DNA of 64,000 nucleotides from Neorickettsia risticii str. Illinois (GTDB lineage Bacteria; Pseudomonadota; Alphaproteobacteria; Rickettsiales; Anaplasmataceae): NCBI RefSeq assembly GCF_000022525.1, contig NC_013009.1, positions 620,001 to 684,000 of the forward strand, read 5' to 3'. Shown piece by piece: positions 9,728 to 18,356 of this stretch (position 1 is its first letter; each line of letters starts with the position of its first letter). The notes under the pieces were generated by a model. It saw only the letters and a program-made list of their open reading frames with translations, ran no database searches and was not told where the DNA came from. The position numbers and the translations under genes were made by a program.

Positions 9728-11089
9728 ATGACGCCACTGTTTCTAGCGCTTCCCTTACTTGCGTCACTGCTTGTACCGTTTTTTGTTTCGAGCAGTAGAT
9801 ACTATCTTTCCGTTCTCTTTTCTGCATCCACATTTTTAGCTTCAGTCATTGTAGCTGCGCGTGCTGGTTCTGAGTTTATGGTCTTCCAACTGGGAGCAAT
9901 CACCCTAAAAGCGGATGAACTTTCATGCGTAATGCTGCTTTTGACGTCCTTGCTTACGATGCTCTGCGTGATCATGGCAAAGGACAAGTCCCCTGGTTAT
10001 TTTGGCCTGTTGTTTTTGCTTGAGTTCGTGCTTGCAGTGTTCTTTTTGGCAACGGATTTACTTACTTTCTACATAACGTTTGAGCTTTCGCTCATCCCAA
10101 TTTTTTTCATTATTGGTCTTTGGGGAGGCAAGAAGAGAGTATATGCAGCGTTTAAGATCTTCTTATACACACTGTTTGGATCGGTTGGATTTCTGATATC
10201 GATTTTGTACCTATTTGCAGAACTTGGGACACTCGAAATTAGCTCCTTGGTATATTTAGTGGAGAACACAATCCCGATTGCAGCACAAAAACTTATTTGG
10301 ATTGCCTTCTTCCTTGCATTTGCCGTCAAAATACCGATGTTTCCATTGCATACTTGGCTGCCGGATGCGCATGTTCAGGCACCAACTGAAGGTTCAGTAA
10401 TGCTTGCAGGTGTACTGATAAAACTAGGGACATATGGAATGCTCAAAGTCTTGTTGCCAATTTTTCCGTCACTTAGCAGAGAATTCTCTACTTTAGTACT
10501 TTCGCTAAGTGCGATTGCAGTGATCTATACCTCGTTAGTTGCACTCGCACAGACAGACATAAAGAAATTAATTGCATACTCGTCGATTGCACACATGGGA
10601 ATCGTGACTGCTGGTCTTTTTGCATTCAATATTGAGGGGTATAAAGGAGCCGTATTTCAAATGGTAAGTCACGGTTTGGTTTCCTCAGGGTTATTTTTCT
10701 GCATAGGCTCCATCTACGACCGTAGCGCAACAAGACAAATCGCTGACCACTCCGGCATAATGAATTTCGCTCCCAAGCTAGGATTTGCGTTTGTGCTCTT
10801 TTCACTTGCGGCAATTGGCCTTCCTGGTACCGCAGGCTTCGTGGGTGAGTTCCTTGCACTTACAGGGCTATTTCAAAGCAGAGAGACGTTTGCGATACTC
10901 TGTGCTACTGGTGTAGTTTTAGGAGCATGTTATATGCTCTACCTTTGCAAACGAATCATATGGGGTACTCCTGAAGGCAAAATCTTTCGAGATATTCACC
11001 TACACGAGTCTATACCTCTCATTACTTTAATCATCCTAGTGATGTTTCTGGGTCTCCACCCAAGCCTTCTTCTTAATTTTTTGAGATGA
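9728..11089 (+). CDS. nuoM: NADH-quinone oxidoreductase subunit M
   Basis: NuoM is one of the antiporter-like proton-pumping subunits of respiratory complex I. The 453-residue, strongly hydrophobic product has about 14 membrane helices, the conserved glutamate in FYITFELSLIPIFFIIGLWG, the broken-helix block PMFPLHTWLPDAHVQAPTEG and the lysine-bearing QTDIKKLIAYSSIAHMG. I chose the ATG at 9728 (MTPLFLALPLL), which gives a normal first helix; an ATG at 9674 preceded by AAGG would add 18 residues. It overlaps nuoN by four bases (ATGA), showing coupled translation. Confidence 0.95.
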   Translation: MTPLFLALPLLASLLVPFFVSSSRYYLSVLFSASTFLASVIVAARAGSEFMVFQLGAITLKADELSCVMLLLTSLLTMLCVIMAKDKSPGYFGLLFLLEFVLAVFFLATDLLTFYITFELSLIPIFFIIGLWGGKKRVYAAFKIFLYTLFGSVGFLISILYLFAELGTLEISSLVYLVENTIPIAAQKLIWIAFFLAFAVKIPMFPLHTWLPDAHVQAPTEGSVMLAGVLIKLGTYGMLKVLLPIFPSLSREFSTLVLSLSAIAVIYTSLVALAQTDIKKLIAYSSIAHMGIVTAGLFAFNIEGYKGAVFQMVSHGLVSSGLFFCIGSIYDRSATRQIADHSGIMNFAPKLGFAFVLFSLAAIGLPGTAGFVGEFLALTGLFQSRETFAILCATGVVLGACYMLYLCKRIIWGTPEGKIFRDIHLHESIPLITLIILVMFLGLHPSLLLNFLR

Positions 11090-12462
11090 ATCAATATCTG
11101 TTTTTACTACCTGAGATTACACTTTTTATTCTTTCTTGTTTGCTGCTTTTCTTAAAAAGCAGGAATGAATTTGGACTAATTGCAGTATTGATTACTTTAG
11201 CAGCGACATTTTTCAGTCAGACTTGTACATCAGTCGAAATCCTAAACGGGATGCTATTAATTTCCCCTTTCACACAGAATGTCAAGCTTGTAATACTTGC
11301 TTTTACATGTGTCTTTTTCATACAGGCCATCGCAGTGAAACAATCATACTCAAAAAATTTTTCAGTTTTAGTACTGCTTTCACTACTTGGAATGCTACTC
11401 TCTGTTTCGTCAAGCACTTTAGCATCCCTATACCTAGCTGTGGAACTTCATAGCATAGGACAATACATACTGGCTTGCATAAAACATAAATCGATCAAGA
11501 GTGCAGAGGCAGGTGTGAAGTATACACTTCTAGGAACATTCATGTCAGCAGTAATGATATATGGAATATCGTTAATCTTCGTGGTCTCTGGTGACCTTTC
11601 ACTAAAAAGCCTTTTTATAGCGAACAGTAAGATCCACTCTATAGGAATTCTGCTATTCATTTCAGGACTAATGTTTAAGGTTGCTGCTGCACCCTTTCAT
11701 GCATGGATAGGTGACATCTACGAAGGAGCTCCTACGGTTTCTACAACATTTTTTGCTGTGCTACCAAAACTTTCACTCATCGTGGTGTTAGTTTCACTTA
11801 TCTCTAACTTAGAACCTATTGCGTACACTGGATCCACCTACTCTACTGAGCTAATGGAAAATTCTCAGTATCTTAGGAACATACTCTTCACTTCTGGCAT
11901 TCTATCCATTGCTTTTGGTACGTTTTCTGCATTTGGACAAAAAAATATTAAGAGATTTATAGGATTTGCATCTATTGCACACGTGGGTTACATGCTGCTT
12001 GGGGTAAGCAACTCAGCAAGTTTGTCGTTTGGAAATCCAGGAATTGCCTATGCACTGGTATATTCGTTTACAAACCTTGGCATTCTTTCTGTCGTATTAA
12101 TGCTGAAAGACAAACATATCACTTCTCTTAAAAAGCTCAGATGCTCGAATAACTTGGTTGCTCTTGCATTTGTGCTCTTGCTCTTCTCCTCCGCTGGAGT
12201 ACCACCGTTTATAGGGTTCTGGAGCAAGGCATATGTAGTGAAGACTCTCGTTGAAACAAATCACATTCCTACTGCCATTTTTTCAATGCTTGCTGGCGTG
12301 ATTTCTGCTTTTTACTACGCAAGAATAGCTAAGGAAACCTACTTTACAAACATGGCAGAAGAGAACATCGAAGCAAGCTTGAGACATAATACACTTCTCA
12401 CTTCAATAGTCGTTTTGTGTGCACTGTTCTCAACATTTGGGTTTGTACTTCTGATCTATTAA
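11086..12462 (+). CDS. nuoN: NADH-quinone oxidoreductase subunit N
   Basis: NuoN is another antiporter-like membrane subunit of complex I. The 458-residue product has about 14 helices, the conserved LYLAVELHSIGQYILAC glutamate region, the KVAAAPFHAWIGDIYEGAP block and GQKNIKRFIGFASIAHVGYM. It overlaps the nuoM stop by four bases. Here the complex I genes stop with nuoN, and nuoF lies about 19 kb away, so the nuo operon is split as in other Rickettsiales. Confidence 0.94.
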   Translation: MNQYLFLLPEITLFILSCLLLFLKSRNEFGLIAVLITLAATFFSQTCTSVEILNGMLLISPFTQNVKLVILAFTCVFFIQAIAVKQSYSKNFSVLVLLSLLGMLLSVSSSTLASLYLAVELHSIGQYILACIKHKSIKSAEAGVKYTLLGTFMSAVMIYGISLIFVVSGDLSLKSLFIANSKIHSIGILLFISGLMFKVAAAPFHAWIGDIYEGAPTVSTTFFAVLPKLSLIVVLVSLISNLEPIAYTGSTYSTELMENSQYLRNILFTSGILSIAFGTFSAFGQKNIKRFIGFASIAHVGYMLLGVSNSASLSFGNPGIAYALVYSFTNLGILSVVLMLKDKHITSLKKLRCSNNLVALAFVLLLFSSAGVPPFIGFWSKAYVVKTLVETNHIPTAIFSMLAGVISAFYYARIAKETYFTNMAEENIEASLRHNTLLTSIVVLCALFSTFGFVLLIY

Positions 12463-12688
12463 TCCGTGCAATTATCATTCCCAATGTCAGTTTCTCGTAC
12501 ACAGAAGTTGCTACTGCGCCTGTATAGTCACGATCAGCATTACAACTGTATCGCGTACATACTTAATATCCTCTCTTCACATGTTTCGTTGGGACTGGCC
12601 CTTCGTTGCAGCAGCATCGGTTCGATATTAAGCTATTTTACAGAACATTCGTTAAATATGTTCTGTTTTGCTAATTTGCACTCCTCTA

Positions 12689-13369
12689 ATGTTTTCGCGT
12701 CCTCTTAACTTAATACGCCTCAAGTCTCCAGAAAACACGAATGATGCTGTAAAAGACTTTATCTCGAAGGACAATTGTACACTCCTCATTGGAGAAAAAC
12801 CGCTTTTTGGAAAAACAAGAAATGGGAAAAGTGATTGGAAAATCATGGAAGGCAACCTTTTCATGAGTATTGGTCTATTCAACGAAGATGTAAAAACAGG
12901 AGAAATTGTTCTTAAGGTGGTTGTTGCAATAGGTGAGTTACTCTCAAGCTGGATAAAGAATCTTCAGTATAAGTGGCCTAATGATATCTTAGTTGATGGG
13001 AAGAAGATTTGTGGAACATTACTGGAATATAATTCTGGCAAATTAGTCATAGGAATAGGGATAAATGTGTTACATTCACCATATGAATGGACTACCTGTT
13101 TAGACAAATACCACCAGATTTCTCTCAATGAACTTTCACTACAGATCCTAGCTTCACTTAGAGAACACGAGAGCAAACCAATTGAACAAATCATTACAAT
13201 ATGGAGAAGTAAGGCATTCTTACTGGGAAAAGAAATCGACTTTAATGCAAACGGAAAATTAGAAAGGGGGTTTTTCATTGACGTAGCACCAGATGGCGCT
13301 CTCGTGCTCGAAGATCTCTATACTAAAGAGCAAAAAAAATTTTATTCGGGGTCTATATGTACTACGTAA
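12689..13369 (+). CDS. birA: Biotin--[acetyl-CoA-carboxylase] ligase (BirA without DNA-binding domain)
   Basis: BirA makes biotinyl-AMP and attaches biotin to carrier proteins such as the acetyl- or propionyl-CoA carboxylase BCCP. The 226-residue product has the catalytic-domain motifs: a divergent biotinyl-AMP loop (FGKTRNGKSDWKIMEGNLF, usual GRGRxGRxW), KWPNDILVDGKKICGTLLE and IGIGINV. There is no N-terminal winged helix, so it should not act as a repressor. ATG 12689 is used; a TTG seven codons upstream is open. The 3' end overlaps ccmD. About 225 bases separate it from nuoN and hold no convincing gene. Confidence 0.88.
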   Translation: MFSRPLNLIRLKSPENTNDAVKDFISKDNCTLLIGEKPLFGKTRNGKSDWKIMEGNLFMSIGLFNEDVKTGEIVLKVVVAIGELLSSWIKNLQYKWPNDILVDGKKICGTLLEYNSGKLVIGIGINVLHSPYEWTTCLDKYHQISLNELSLQILASLREHESKPIEQIITIWRSKAFLLGKEIDFNANGKLERGFFIDVAPDGALVLEDLYTKEQKKFYSGSICTT

Positions 13370-13479
13370 TTACCGCATACCTTGTATACATTGGATTATT
13401 AGGCTGGTGCAGCTGGAGAATCATACAGCGATACATCGATTCTCAACGAAAGTTACGTGATCTTGACTACCGAAGGTAA
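13357..13479 (+). CDS. ccmD: Heme exporter protein CcmD
   Basis: This 40-codon frame (MYYVITAYLVYIGLLGWCSW, then a basic tail IIQRYIDSQRKLRDLDYRR) has the CcmD plan: a start of Tyr/aromatic residues, one membrane helix at about residues 4-22, then a positively charged cytoplasmic tail with heptad-like spacing. CcmD stabilises the CcmABC complex that releases heme-loaded CcmE during cytochrome c maturation. GGGG stands six bases before the ATG. The start overlaps the last 13 bases of birA. CcmA lies about 4 kb away, so the system is dispersed. The call rests on size, topology and composition because CcmD sequences are poorly conserved. Confidence 0.72.
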   Translation: MYYVITAYLVYIGLLGWCSWRIIQRYIDSQRKLRDLDYRR

Positions 13480-13545
13480 GACATTACGCTGCTATATCCC
13501 CCTATTTTCGACATTTTTTATTCGTAATGTGCACCAAAATCAGAT

Positions 13546-14316
13546 ATGACAGTTAAAAAGAAATTGCAAAAAGCATCAAGACTGATCCACGAGACTCTAA
13601 AAGAGAATCTATCTCTATTTCCAAGTGAAGATAAACTTTTTCAAGCAATCAGATATTCCCTCCTTGCAGAGAGCTCACATATTCGTGGATTTTTAGTGTT
13701 AGAACTTGGCACATTATTCAATATCCCATACGTGGACACTATAGAAGTTGCCGCTGCAATTGAAATGATCCACTCTTTTTCACTCATCCATGACGATCTC
13801 CCCGCCCTAGATAACTCAAATGAAAGAAGGAATCAGCCTGCATGCCATATTGCTTTCCAAGAGAGCACCGCCATACTCGCCGGAGATGCCTTGTTAGTTT
13901 TAGCTTATCAGATACTCAGTCATTATGGTGCACCGCTTGTACAAAGGACTTCCAAATACGTATTAGAAATGATCACAGGACAGGTTCATGACGTCATAGG
14001 TAGTTCTACACTCACCGCAGATGAAATCAATAAAATGAAATCTGGCTCACTTTTTGCATTGAGTTGTTCTAGCGTTGGTCACCTTGCGAATAGTGCACAA
14101 AGCGAGCTGACTGTATTAGAAGCATTTGGGTACGAAATAGGCATAATTTTTCAAGCTGTGGATGATATAAAGGATGGAGACGCTAAAAATGACCCTCAAA
14201 AGAGTATCACTGTTTCTCTCAAAAAGATTAAGGGAATTATTGACACAACATTTCTGCTTGAAAAAAAGACACTCATAGACGAATTAGTTAGCTTGATTAT
14301 CAACGGATCGCTCTAA
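13546..14316 (+). CDS. ispA: Polyprenyl (geranyl/farnesyl) diphosphate synthase, divergent
   Basis: The family condenses isopentenyl diphosphate with allylic diphosphates to give C10-C15 prenyl diphosphates. The first aspartate-rich motif is present (MIHSFSLIHDDLPALDNSNE, DDxxxxD pattern), followed by CHIAFQESTAILAGDALLVLA and the second motif QAVDDIKDGD. Departures from the family: the usual GGKRxRP near residue 48 reads SSHIRG, so the Lys-Arg pair that binds IPP is missing, and the GKP.GKD segment after the second motif is lost. At 256 residues it is about 35-40 shorter than normal. It may be functional but relaxed. It follows ccmD by 66 bases on the same strand. Confidence 0.8.
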   Translation: MTVKKKLQKASRLIHETLKENLSLFPSEDKLFQAIRYSLLAESSHIRGFLVLELGTLFNIPYVDTIEVAAAIEMIHSFSLIHDDLPALDNSNERRNQPACHIAFQESTAILAGDALLVLAYQILSHYGAPLVQRTSKYVLEMITGQVHDVIGSSTLTADEINKMKSGSLFALSCSSVGHLANSAQSELTVLEAFGYEIGIIFQAVDDIKDGDAKNDPQKSITVSLKKIKGIIDTTFLLEKKTLIDELVSLIINGSL

Positions 14317-14604
14317 GAATCCGCAGAACAAAAATGCTAACTTACAGGATCCGTTTTTGGGCTAAATGGGTTATCAGAAAATGATTTAGCCGACACAAAG
14401 TCAAAAATACTCGAGACCAATTGGACAAACACTCAACAGAAAGTACCAACGCGACTACAACTAAAGTGAACCTCAAAACATATTTTCGAAGATAAGTGAA
14501 GCATTTCAGCTATATACGCCAATTTCTCTTACTACAACCAGCCAGTATACCTTAGGAAGTTAGTATTGTTTGCAAAGCAGGATTGTAGTAAGATTCCAAG
14601 TGCT
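14317..14604. other. Spacer between ispA and tRNA-Thr
   Basis: About 290 bases with no convincing reading frame on either strand and stop codons in all frames. The only recognisable element is the putative tRNA promoter at its right end. Confidence 0.5.
14566..14594 (+). promoter_or_regulatory. Putative sigma-70 promoter of tRNA-Thr
   Basis: TTGTTT at 14566-14571 and TAAGAT at 14589-14594 are separated by 17 bases. The tRNA begins 11 bases after the -10 box, a normal distance for a tRNA transcription start. The match to the consensus is moderate (4/6 for each box). Confidence 0.5.
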
Positions 14605-14677
<73 letters not shown>

Positions 14678-14838
14678 CGCCTTCCTCTTTTTCTACAGCA
14701 GTAGCCTGACACTCTTTATTTCTATGAACACGTCGCCCACCTGTGTTCCGCCAGTTGTACTTCATCTACCGGCCACGTTTTGAAGAAAAACACACCTTAC
14801 AATCCAAGTTTATCCACCACCGATTCTGAGGAATTTAG

Positions 14839-15657
14839 CTAGTGACGGCATAAACACTTTCCCACGCCAACGTCGCCTGCATGATTCTGAATTCCAACAC
14901 TATTCATACACATCACACCTTCAAAACAACCGTGCTCACCGCCATGAATTATAGCTTCAGAGTATGAAAGTGGCAGCCTATCCTGAAATGCCTCTGCATA
15001 TTGACTCTCTCCAAAATTTGGCGCTTTTGGAACGACTTCATTGCAAATACCATACTCGATCGCCCGCATTATTTGTCCCAATACTTTTGAAGGTACTGCA
15101 TCCGCCCCCGCTACTCTATGCTCTATCGTGTCATAAGTAACTCGTACAGCATTAGTTTTGTTCTCTTCAAAACCCCAATTTATAAACCTGGGTGTGAACT
15201 TATCGTAATATTGGAAACGCCTATAGGACTCAATACTGGGAGCGAAGCACAGCATAGAAGAACGCATTAAATGACAAAATCCACCAACAATAAAGCTTCT
15301 TAGCTTGGGCTCTAGCCTGGTGATATTTTTTTGAGACTCTTTATCGTGCAAACTGACATGAACATGCAAGGCACTTCCAGGCTGGTCCAAGCGTAGTTTG
15401 GCTGAAAAATCTGCTATTCCACGTACAAGACTCTTAAAGTTGTTTATCTCATTTAAAAGAAGAGATATGTTATCAGTCGGAAGTGTCGAGATTTCATATT
15501 GTCCATCCCCTCTTTCTTCAGCAACACCTTCAATCAAACCAAAGTGCTGAGAAACCAACTCCTTAAAGAACTCGATTTTTTCACTACTGTAGAATTCCAA
15601 CTCGATCCCTAATTTTATCCCAAAGTTAAACCGTTCATTCAGAGTTGCCAGAGTCAT
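14839..15657 (-). CDS. Glutamine synthetase-like catalytic-domain protein (short form)
   Basis: The 272-residue product matches the C-terminal catalytic domain of glutamine synthetase: the metal-binding IELEFY, the GDGQYEIS glutamate, the ATP-site histidine block PGSALHVHVSL, INWGFEENKTNAVRVTY and EHRVAGADAVPSKVL. The N-terminal beta-grasp domain (about 100-130 residues) is absent; full-length enzymes have 440-470 residues. Without it the active site between subunits of the usual dodecamer cannot form in the normal way, so glutamine synthesis is not assured; ligation of glutamate to another amine is possible. ATG 15657 is used; a TTG seven codons upstream is open. It is divergent from mlaE. 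Confidence 0.75.
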   Translation of the reverse strand: MTLATLNERFNFGIKLGIELEFYSSEKIEFFKELVSQHFGLIEGVAEERGDGQYEISTLPTDNISLLLNEINNFKSLVRGIADFSAKLRLDQPGSALHVHVSLHDKESQKNITRLEPKLRSFIVGGFCHLMRSSMLCFAPSIESYRRFQYYDKFTPRFINWGFEENKTNAVRVTYDTIEHRVAGADAVPSKVLGQIMRAIEYGICNEVVPKAPNFGESQYAEAFQDRLPLSYSEAIIHGGEHGCFEGVMCMNSVGIQNHAGDVGVGKCLCRH

Positions 15658-15823
15658 ATTAGTTACATTTTCCCACAATTATCACCTATATCTTTCGAAT
15701 CTGAAAGTTCATCAAGAACACAGTGAACTTGATTACCTTATCTTCAATTGATATAAGAGCAGGACGATCTTTTCTACTTTTCTGACTAGAAAAGAACATT
15801 CGTGTTCGTACGGACATTGCACG

Positions 15824-16576
15824 ATGTATAATCATATTAAAAATACAATTAAGATCCTCGGTGATTTTACGCTTTTCAACCTAAACATCTTCCTGAGCGG
15901 TAGGAAGATGTATTTTCTAGAAATAATAAAACAGCTATTCCTGATAGGATATTACTCGATGCCAATCGTTGCATTTTCTGCTGTGTTTATGGGAGCAATG
16001 TTAGCGCTCCATACCTATACTGGCCTTGATCTTTTTCAATCACAAACGATGGTTGCGCAAATCCTAGCAAAATCGATCACTCGGGAAATAGGACCCGTTG
16101 TTGTTGGTATAGTAGTTGCAGGACGAGTTGCTTCGACAATAGCAGCAGAGATAGGAACAATGCGAGTTACAGAACAAGTGGACCTATTGAGGTCACTCTC
16201 GATCAATGTGCATGCGTACCTTGTACTTCCCAAGATCATCGCAGCATTGATTTCTTTTCCTGTGCTAGAAATAATTTCCGCACTGTTTGGAATGCTTGGT
16301 GGTTACCTTATAGGAACATATAAATTTGCCTTTAGCAAAATGCTTTACATATCAGACACACTTACCTTTATCACGTACGCGGATCTTATGTCTGGAATGA
16401 CAAAAGCATTCTTCTTTGGCTTTATTACAGCAAGTGTAAGCTGCTTCAATGCTTTGAGAGCCACACATGGTGCAAAAGGGGTCGGAATAGCCGTAACGAA
16501 CTCAGTGGTGGCATCCTTTGTCCTAATACTGTTGTCAAACTATCTGATTACATTAGCGATATTCCATGGAAAATAA
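15824..16576 (+). CDS. mlaE: ABC transporter permease, MlaE family
   Basis: MlaE-type permeases move phospholipids between the inner and outer membranes together with MlaF and an MCE-domain protein. The 250-residue product has the family block FMGAMLALHTYTGL (residues ~50-63), the ITREIGPVVVGIVVAGRVAS motif, RVTEQVDLLRSLSINVHAYL and a hydrophobic C-terminal half with several membrane helices. It overlaps the next gene, mlaF, by 11 bases. No MCE-domain partner is present nearby. Confidence 0.9.
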   Translation: MYNHIKNTIKILGDFTLFNLNIFLSGRKMYFLEIIKQLFLIGYYSMPIVAFSAVFMGAMLALHTYTGLDLFQSQTMVAQILAKSITREIGPVVVGIVVAGRVASTIAAEIGTMRVTEQVDLLRSLSINVHAYLVLPKIIAALISFPVLEIISALFGMLGGYLIGTYKFAFSKMLYISDTLTFITYADLMSGMTKAFFFGFITASVSCFNALRATHGAKGVGIAVTNSVVASFVLILLSNYLITLAIFHGK

Positions 16577-17294
16577 GATCAGTGTTCGTGGCCTTTCGGT
16601 ATCTTTCTACAACAGAAGCATCTTAGATAACATAAACCTCGATCTCTCTCCTGGAGAAAATTTATCCGTGATTGGTAAGTCTGGTGAGGGTAAATCCGTT
16701 TTACTCAAGTCGATTATCGGACTTATACCAAGAAACAAGGGTGTGGTCTTCGTTGACGGTAAGGAAGTCAAAGAGAATGTAGAAGAAATTATGAAAAAAC
16801 ACAATATAGCAATCTCTTTTCAGAACGACTGCCTTTTCGACAGCATGACAATCTTGGAAAACTTATGTTTCCCGCTGACCCAAAGGAAAGGAATGAGTAA
16901 ACAAGCAGCAATTGAATTATCCAAGAAAATCCTTTGCAAGACTGAGCTACCACTCACGATCTTGGCATCATATCCATCGGCACTATCTGGAGGAATGAAA
17001 AAGAGGATAGCCGTCGCAAGAACGATTATCACACAGCCAGAAATCATCTTCTTTGATGAGCCAACAACTGGACTCGATCCAGTAACTGCTAACAAGATAA
17101 CAGAGATGATCAGAGAATATACCATGCAAGAAAAGGTCTCCAGTATAATCGTGACACACGACCTTAAGTGCAGCAGAAAAGTTTCAGACAGAGTTGCTAT
17201 GCTGCACTTGGGGAAGATCATATGGCAAGGAGACACGGGTTCATTAGACACAATCGACAATCCATATGTAAAAGACTTTCTTTCGTATGCTTAG
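16566..17294 (+). CDS. mlaF: ABC transporter ATP-binding protein, MlaF family
   Basis: The ATPase partner of the MlaE permease in retrograde or maintenance phospholipid transport. The 242-residue product has Walker A GKSGEGKSVL, a Q-loop (ISFQNDCLFDSMTILENL), the signature LSGGMKKRIAVART, Walker B IIFFDEPTTGLDP and the H-loop IIVTHD. The start overlaps mlaE and its end overlaps the next ABC gene by eight bases, so three ABC genes are translationally linked. Confidence 0.9.
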   Translation: MENKISVRGLSVSFYNRSILDNINLDLSPGENLSVIGKSGEGKSVLLKSIIGLIPRNKGVVFVDGKEVKENVEEIMKKHNIAISFQNDCLFDSMTILENLCFPLTQRKGMSKQAAIELSKKILCKTELPLTILASYPSALSGGMKKRIAVARTIITQPEIIFFDEPTTGLDPVTANKITEMIREYTMQEKVSSIIVTHDLKCSRKVSDRVAMLHLGKIIWQGDTGSLDTIDNPYVKDFLSYA

Positions 17295-18204
17295 AATAGA
17301 TGGAAAAAATATCGGTTTTGCTAGGGAGGGAATACAGATTCTCTCAGATGTAAACTTCTCCGTGAAAAGTGGCCAGATTTTGTGGATTAGAGGCGATAAT
17401 GGAACTGGGAAAACAACACTTTTACGCATCATTGCGGGGGTGCTCAAAACCTTTTCTGGAAGCATATCATTTTATTCACAGGAAGAAGCCAGAAATAATG
17501 AGCTAAAAGATATTTATAATGAAGAAGGAAAACAACATGATAAGACACTCAATACAGAAAGAATTGAAAAAAAGGAAAACCTAGCCAGAAACCACACTGA
17601 AGTAGAAAACAAGTCAGTTAAACAATCAGAATATACGCACTGTCCTTATAAAATTGTCAACAATCAAAGCCTGGGTGACACACACAACAAACTAAAAACT
17701 GCAAATGTGGCAGAGAGCGCTTTGTGCAATAAAGCCAAGCATGATGAGAAAAGAGAAACCAAGAAGTTTATGGGCACAGGTGTTGGAGAAAATTTTACTC
17801 AAAAAATTCAGCCTCATAGTGAGATCACTTATATTGGAGAAAAACTAGCCTGTGATGAGGAACGTACTGTACTAGAGAACCTCTATTTTTGGGCGAATCT
17901 CAGAGATCGTACCCATTTACTCCAAGCTACATTAGAATTTTTCGACCTGACGAAAATATCGAACATAGAAGTAAGAAAACTCTCTAGCGGCTGGAAGAAA
18001 AGAGTGAGTCTGTCAAAATTGCTGCTCTTCAACTCGAAGATTTGGATACTTGATGAACCTTTTATCCATCTGGACAAGAAAAGTATAAAACTATTCACAG
18101 AACTCTTCGATTTAAGACTAGCACGCAATGGAATTATCTTGCTCGTGCATCATAATGAATTGGATATCGATGATAAAAAAATAACGGGACTAGAGCTAGG
18201 CTGA
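17287..18204 (+). CDS. ccmA: Heme exporter ATP-binding protein CcmA with a large internal insertion
   Basis: CcmA is the ATPase of the CcmABCD complex for cytochrome c maturation. Walker A is GDNGTGKTTLLRIIAGVL; after it come YIGEKLACDEERTVLENLYF, the signature LSSGWKKRVSLSKLLL (Trp where Gln is usual), Walker B IWILDEPF and the degenerate H-loop LLVHH. The family is about 200 residues; this product has 305. The excess, roughly residues 66-176 (DNA about 17480-17815), is hydrophilic, rich in Lys, Glu and Asn, and sits between Walker A and the Q-loop-side segment YxGH/E. Reading frame and catalytic motifs are preserved. Its start overlaps mlaF. A specialised non-Ccm exporter cannot be excluded. 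Confidence 0.8.
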   Translation: MLRIDGKNIGFAREGIQILSDVNFSVKSGQILWIRGDNGTGKTTLLRIIAGVLKTFSGSISFYSQEEARNNELKDIYNEEGKQHDKTLNTERIEKKENLARNHTEVENKSVKQSEYTHCPYKIVNNQSLGDTHNKLKTANVAESALCNKAKHDEKRETKKFMGTGVGENFTQKIQPHSEITYIGEKLACDEERTVLENLYFWANLRDRTHLLQATLEFFDLTKISNIEVRKLSSGWKKRVSLSKLLLFNSKIWILDEPFIHLDKKSIKLFTELFDLRLARNGIILLVHHNELDIDDKKITGLELG

Positions 18205-18268
18205 TCATTCAGTAAGCAGAACTCAAAACGCACCTTGCATTCTGATTTTCTAAAATTCACACAATTGA

Positions 18269-18292
18269 GATGGCTGCGCTTTGTAAGCCATC
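18269..18292. terminator. Hairpin between convergent ccmA and tsaE
   Basis: GATGGCT and AGCCATC form a 7-bp stem with a 10-base loop in the convergent spacer. No U-run follows on either strand, so it is at best a weak or Rho-assisted terminator. Confidence 0.3.
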
Positions 18293-18356
18293 AGAAATAC
18301 GGTACGTAATAGCATCATCAGAATTGCGCTTGCAAAACCAAAACAGCAACGCTTCA

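Noticed and set aside
12466-12708. 80-codon plus-strand frame between nuoN and birA
   Set aside because: It overlaps the birA start, has no ribosome-binding site and no family-like segments.
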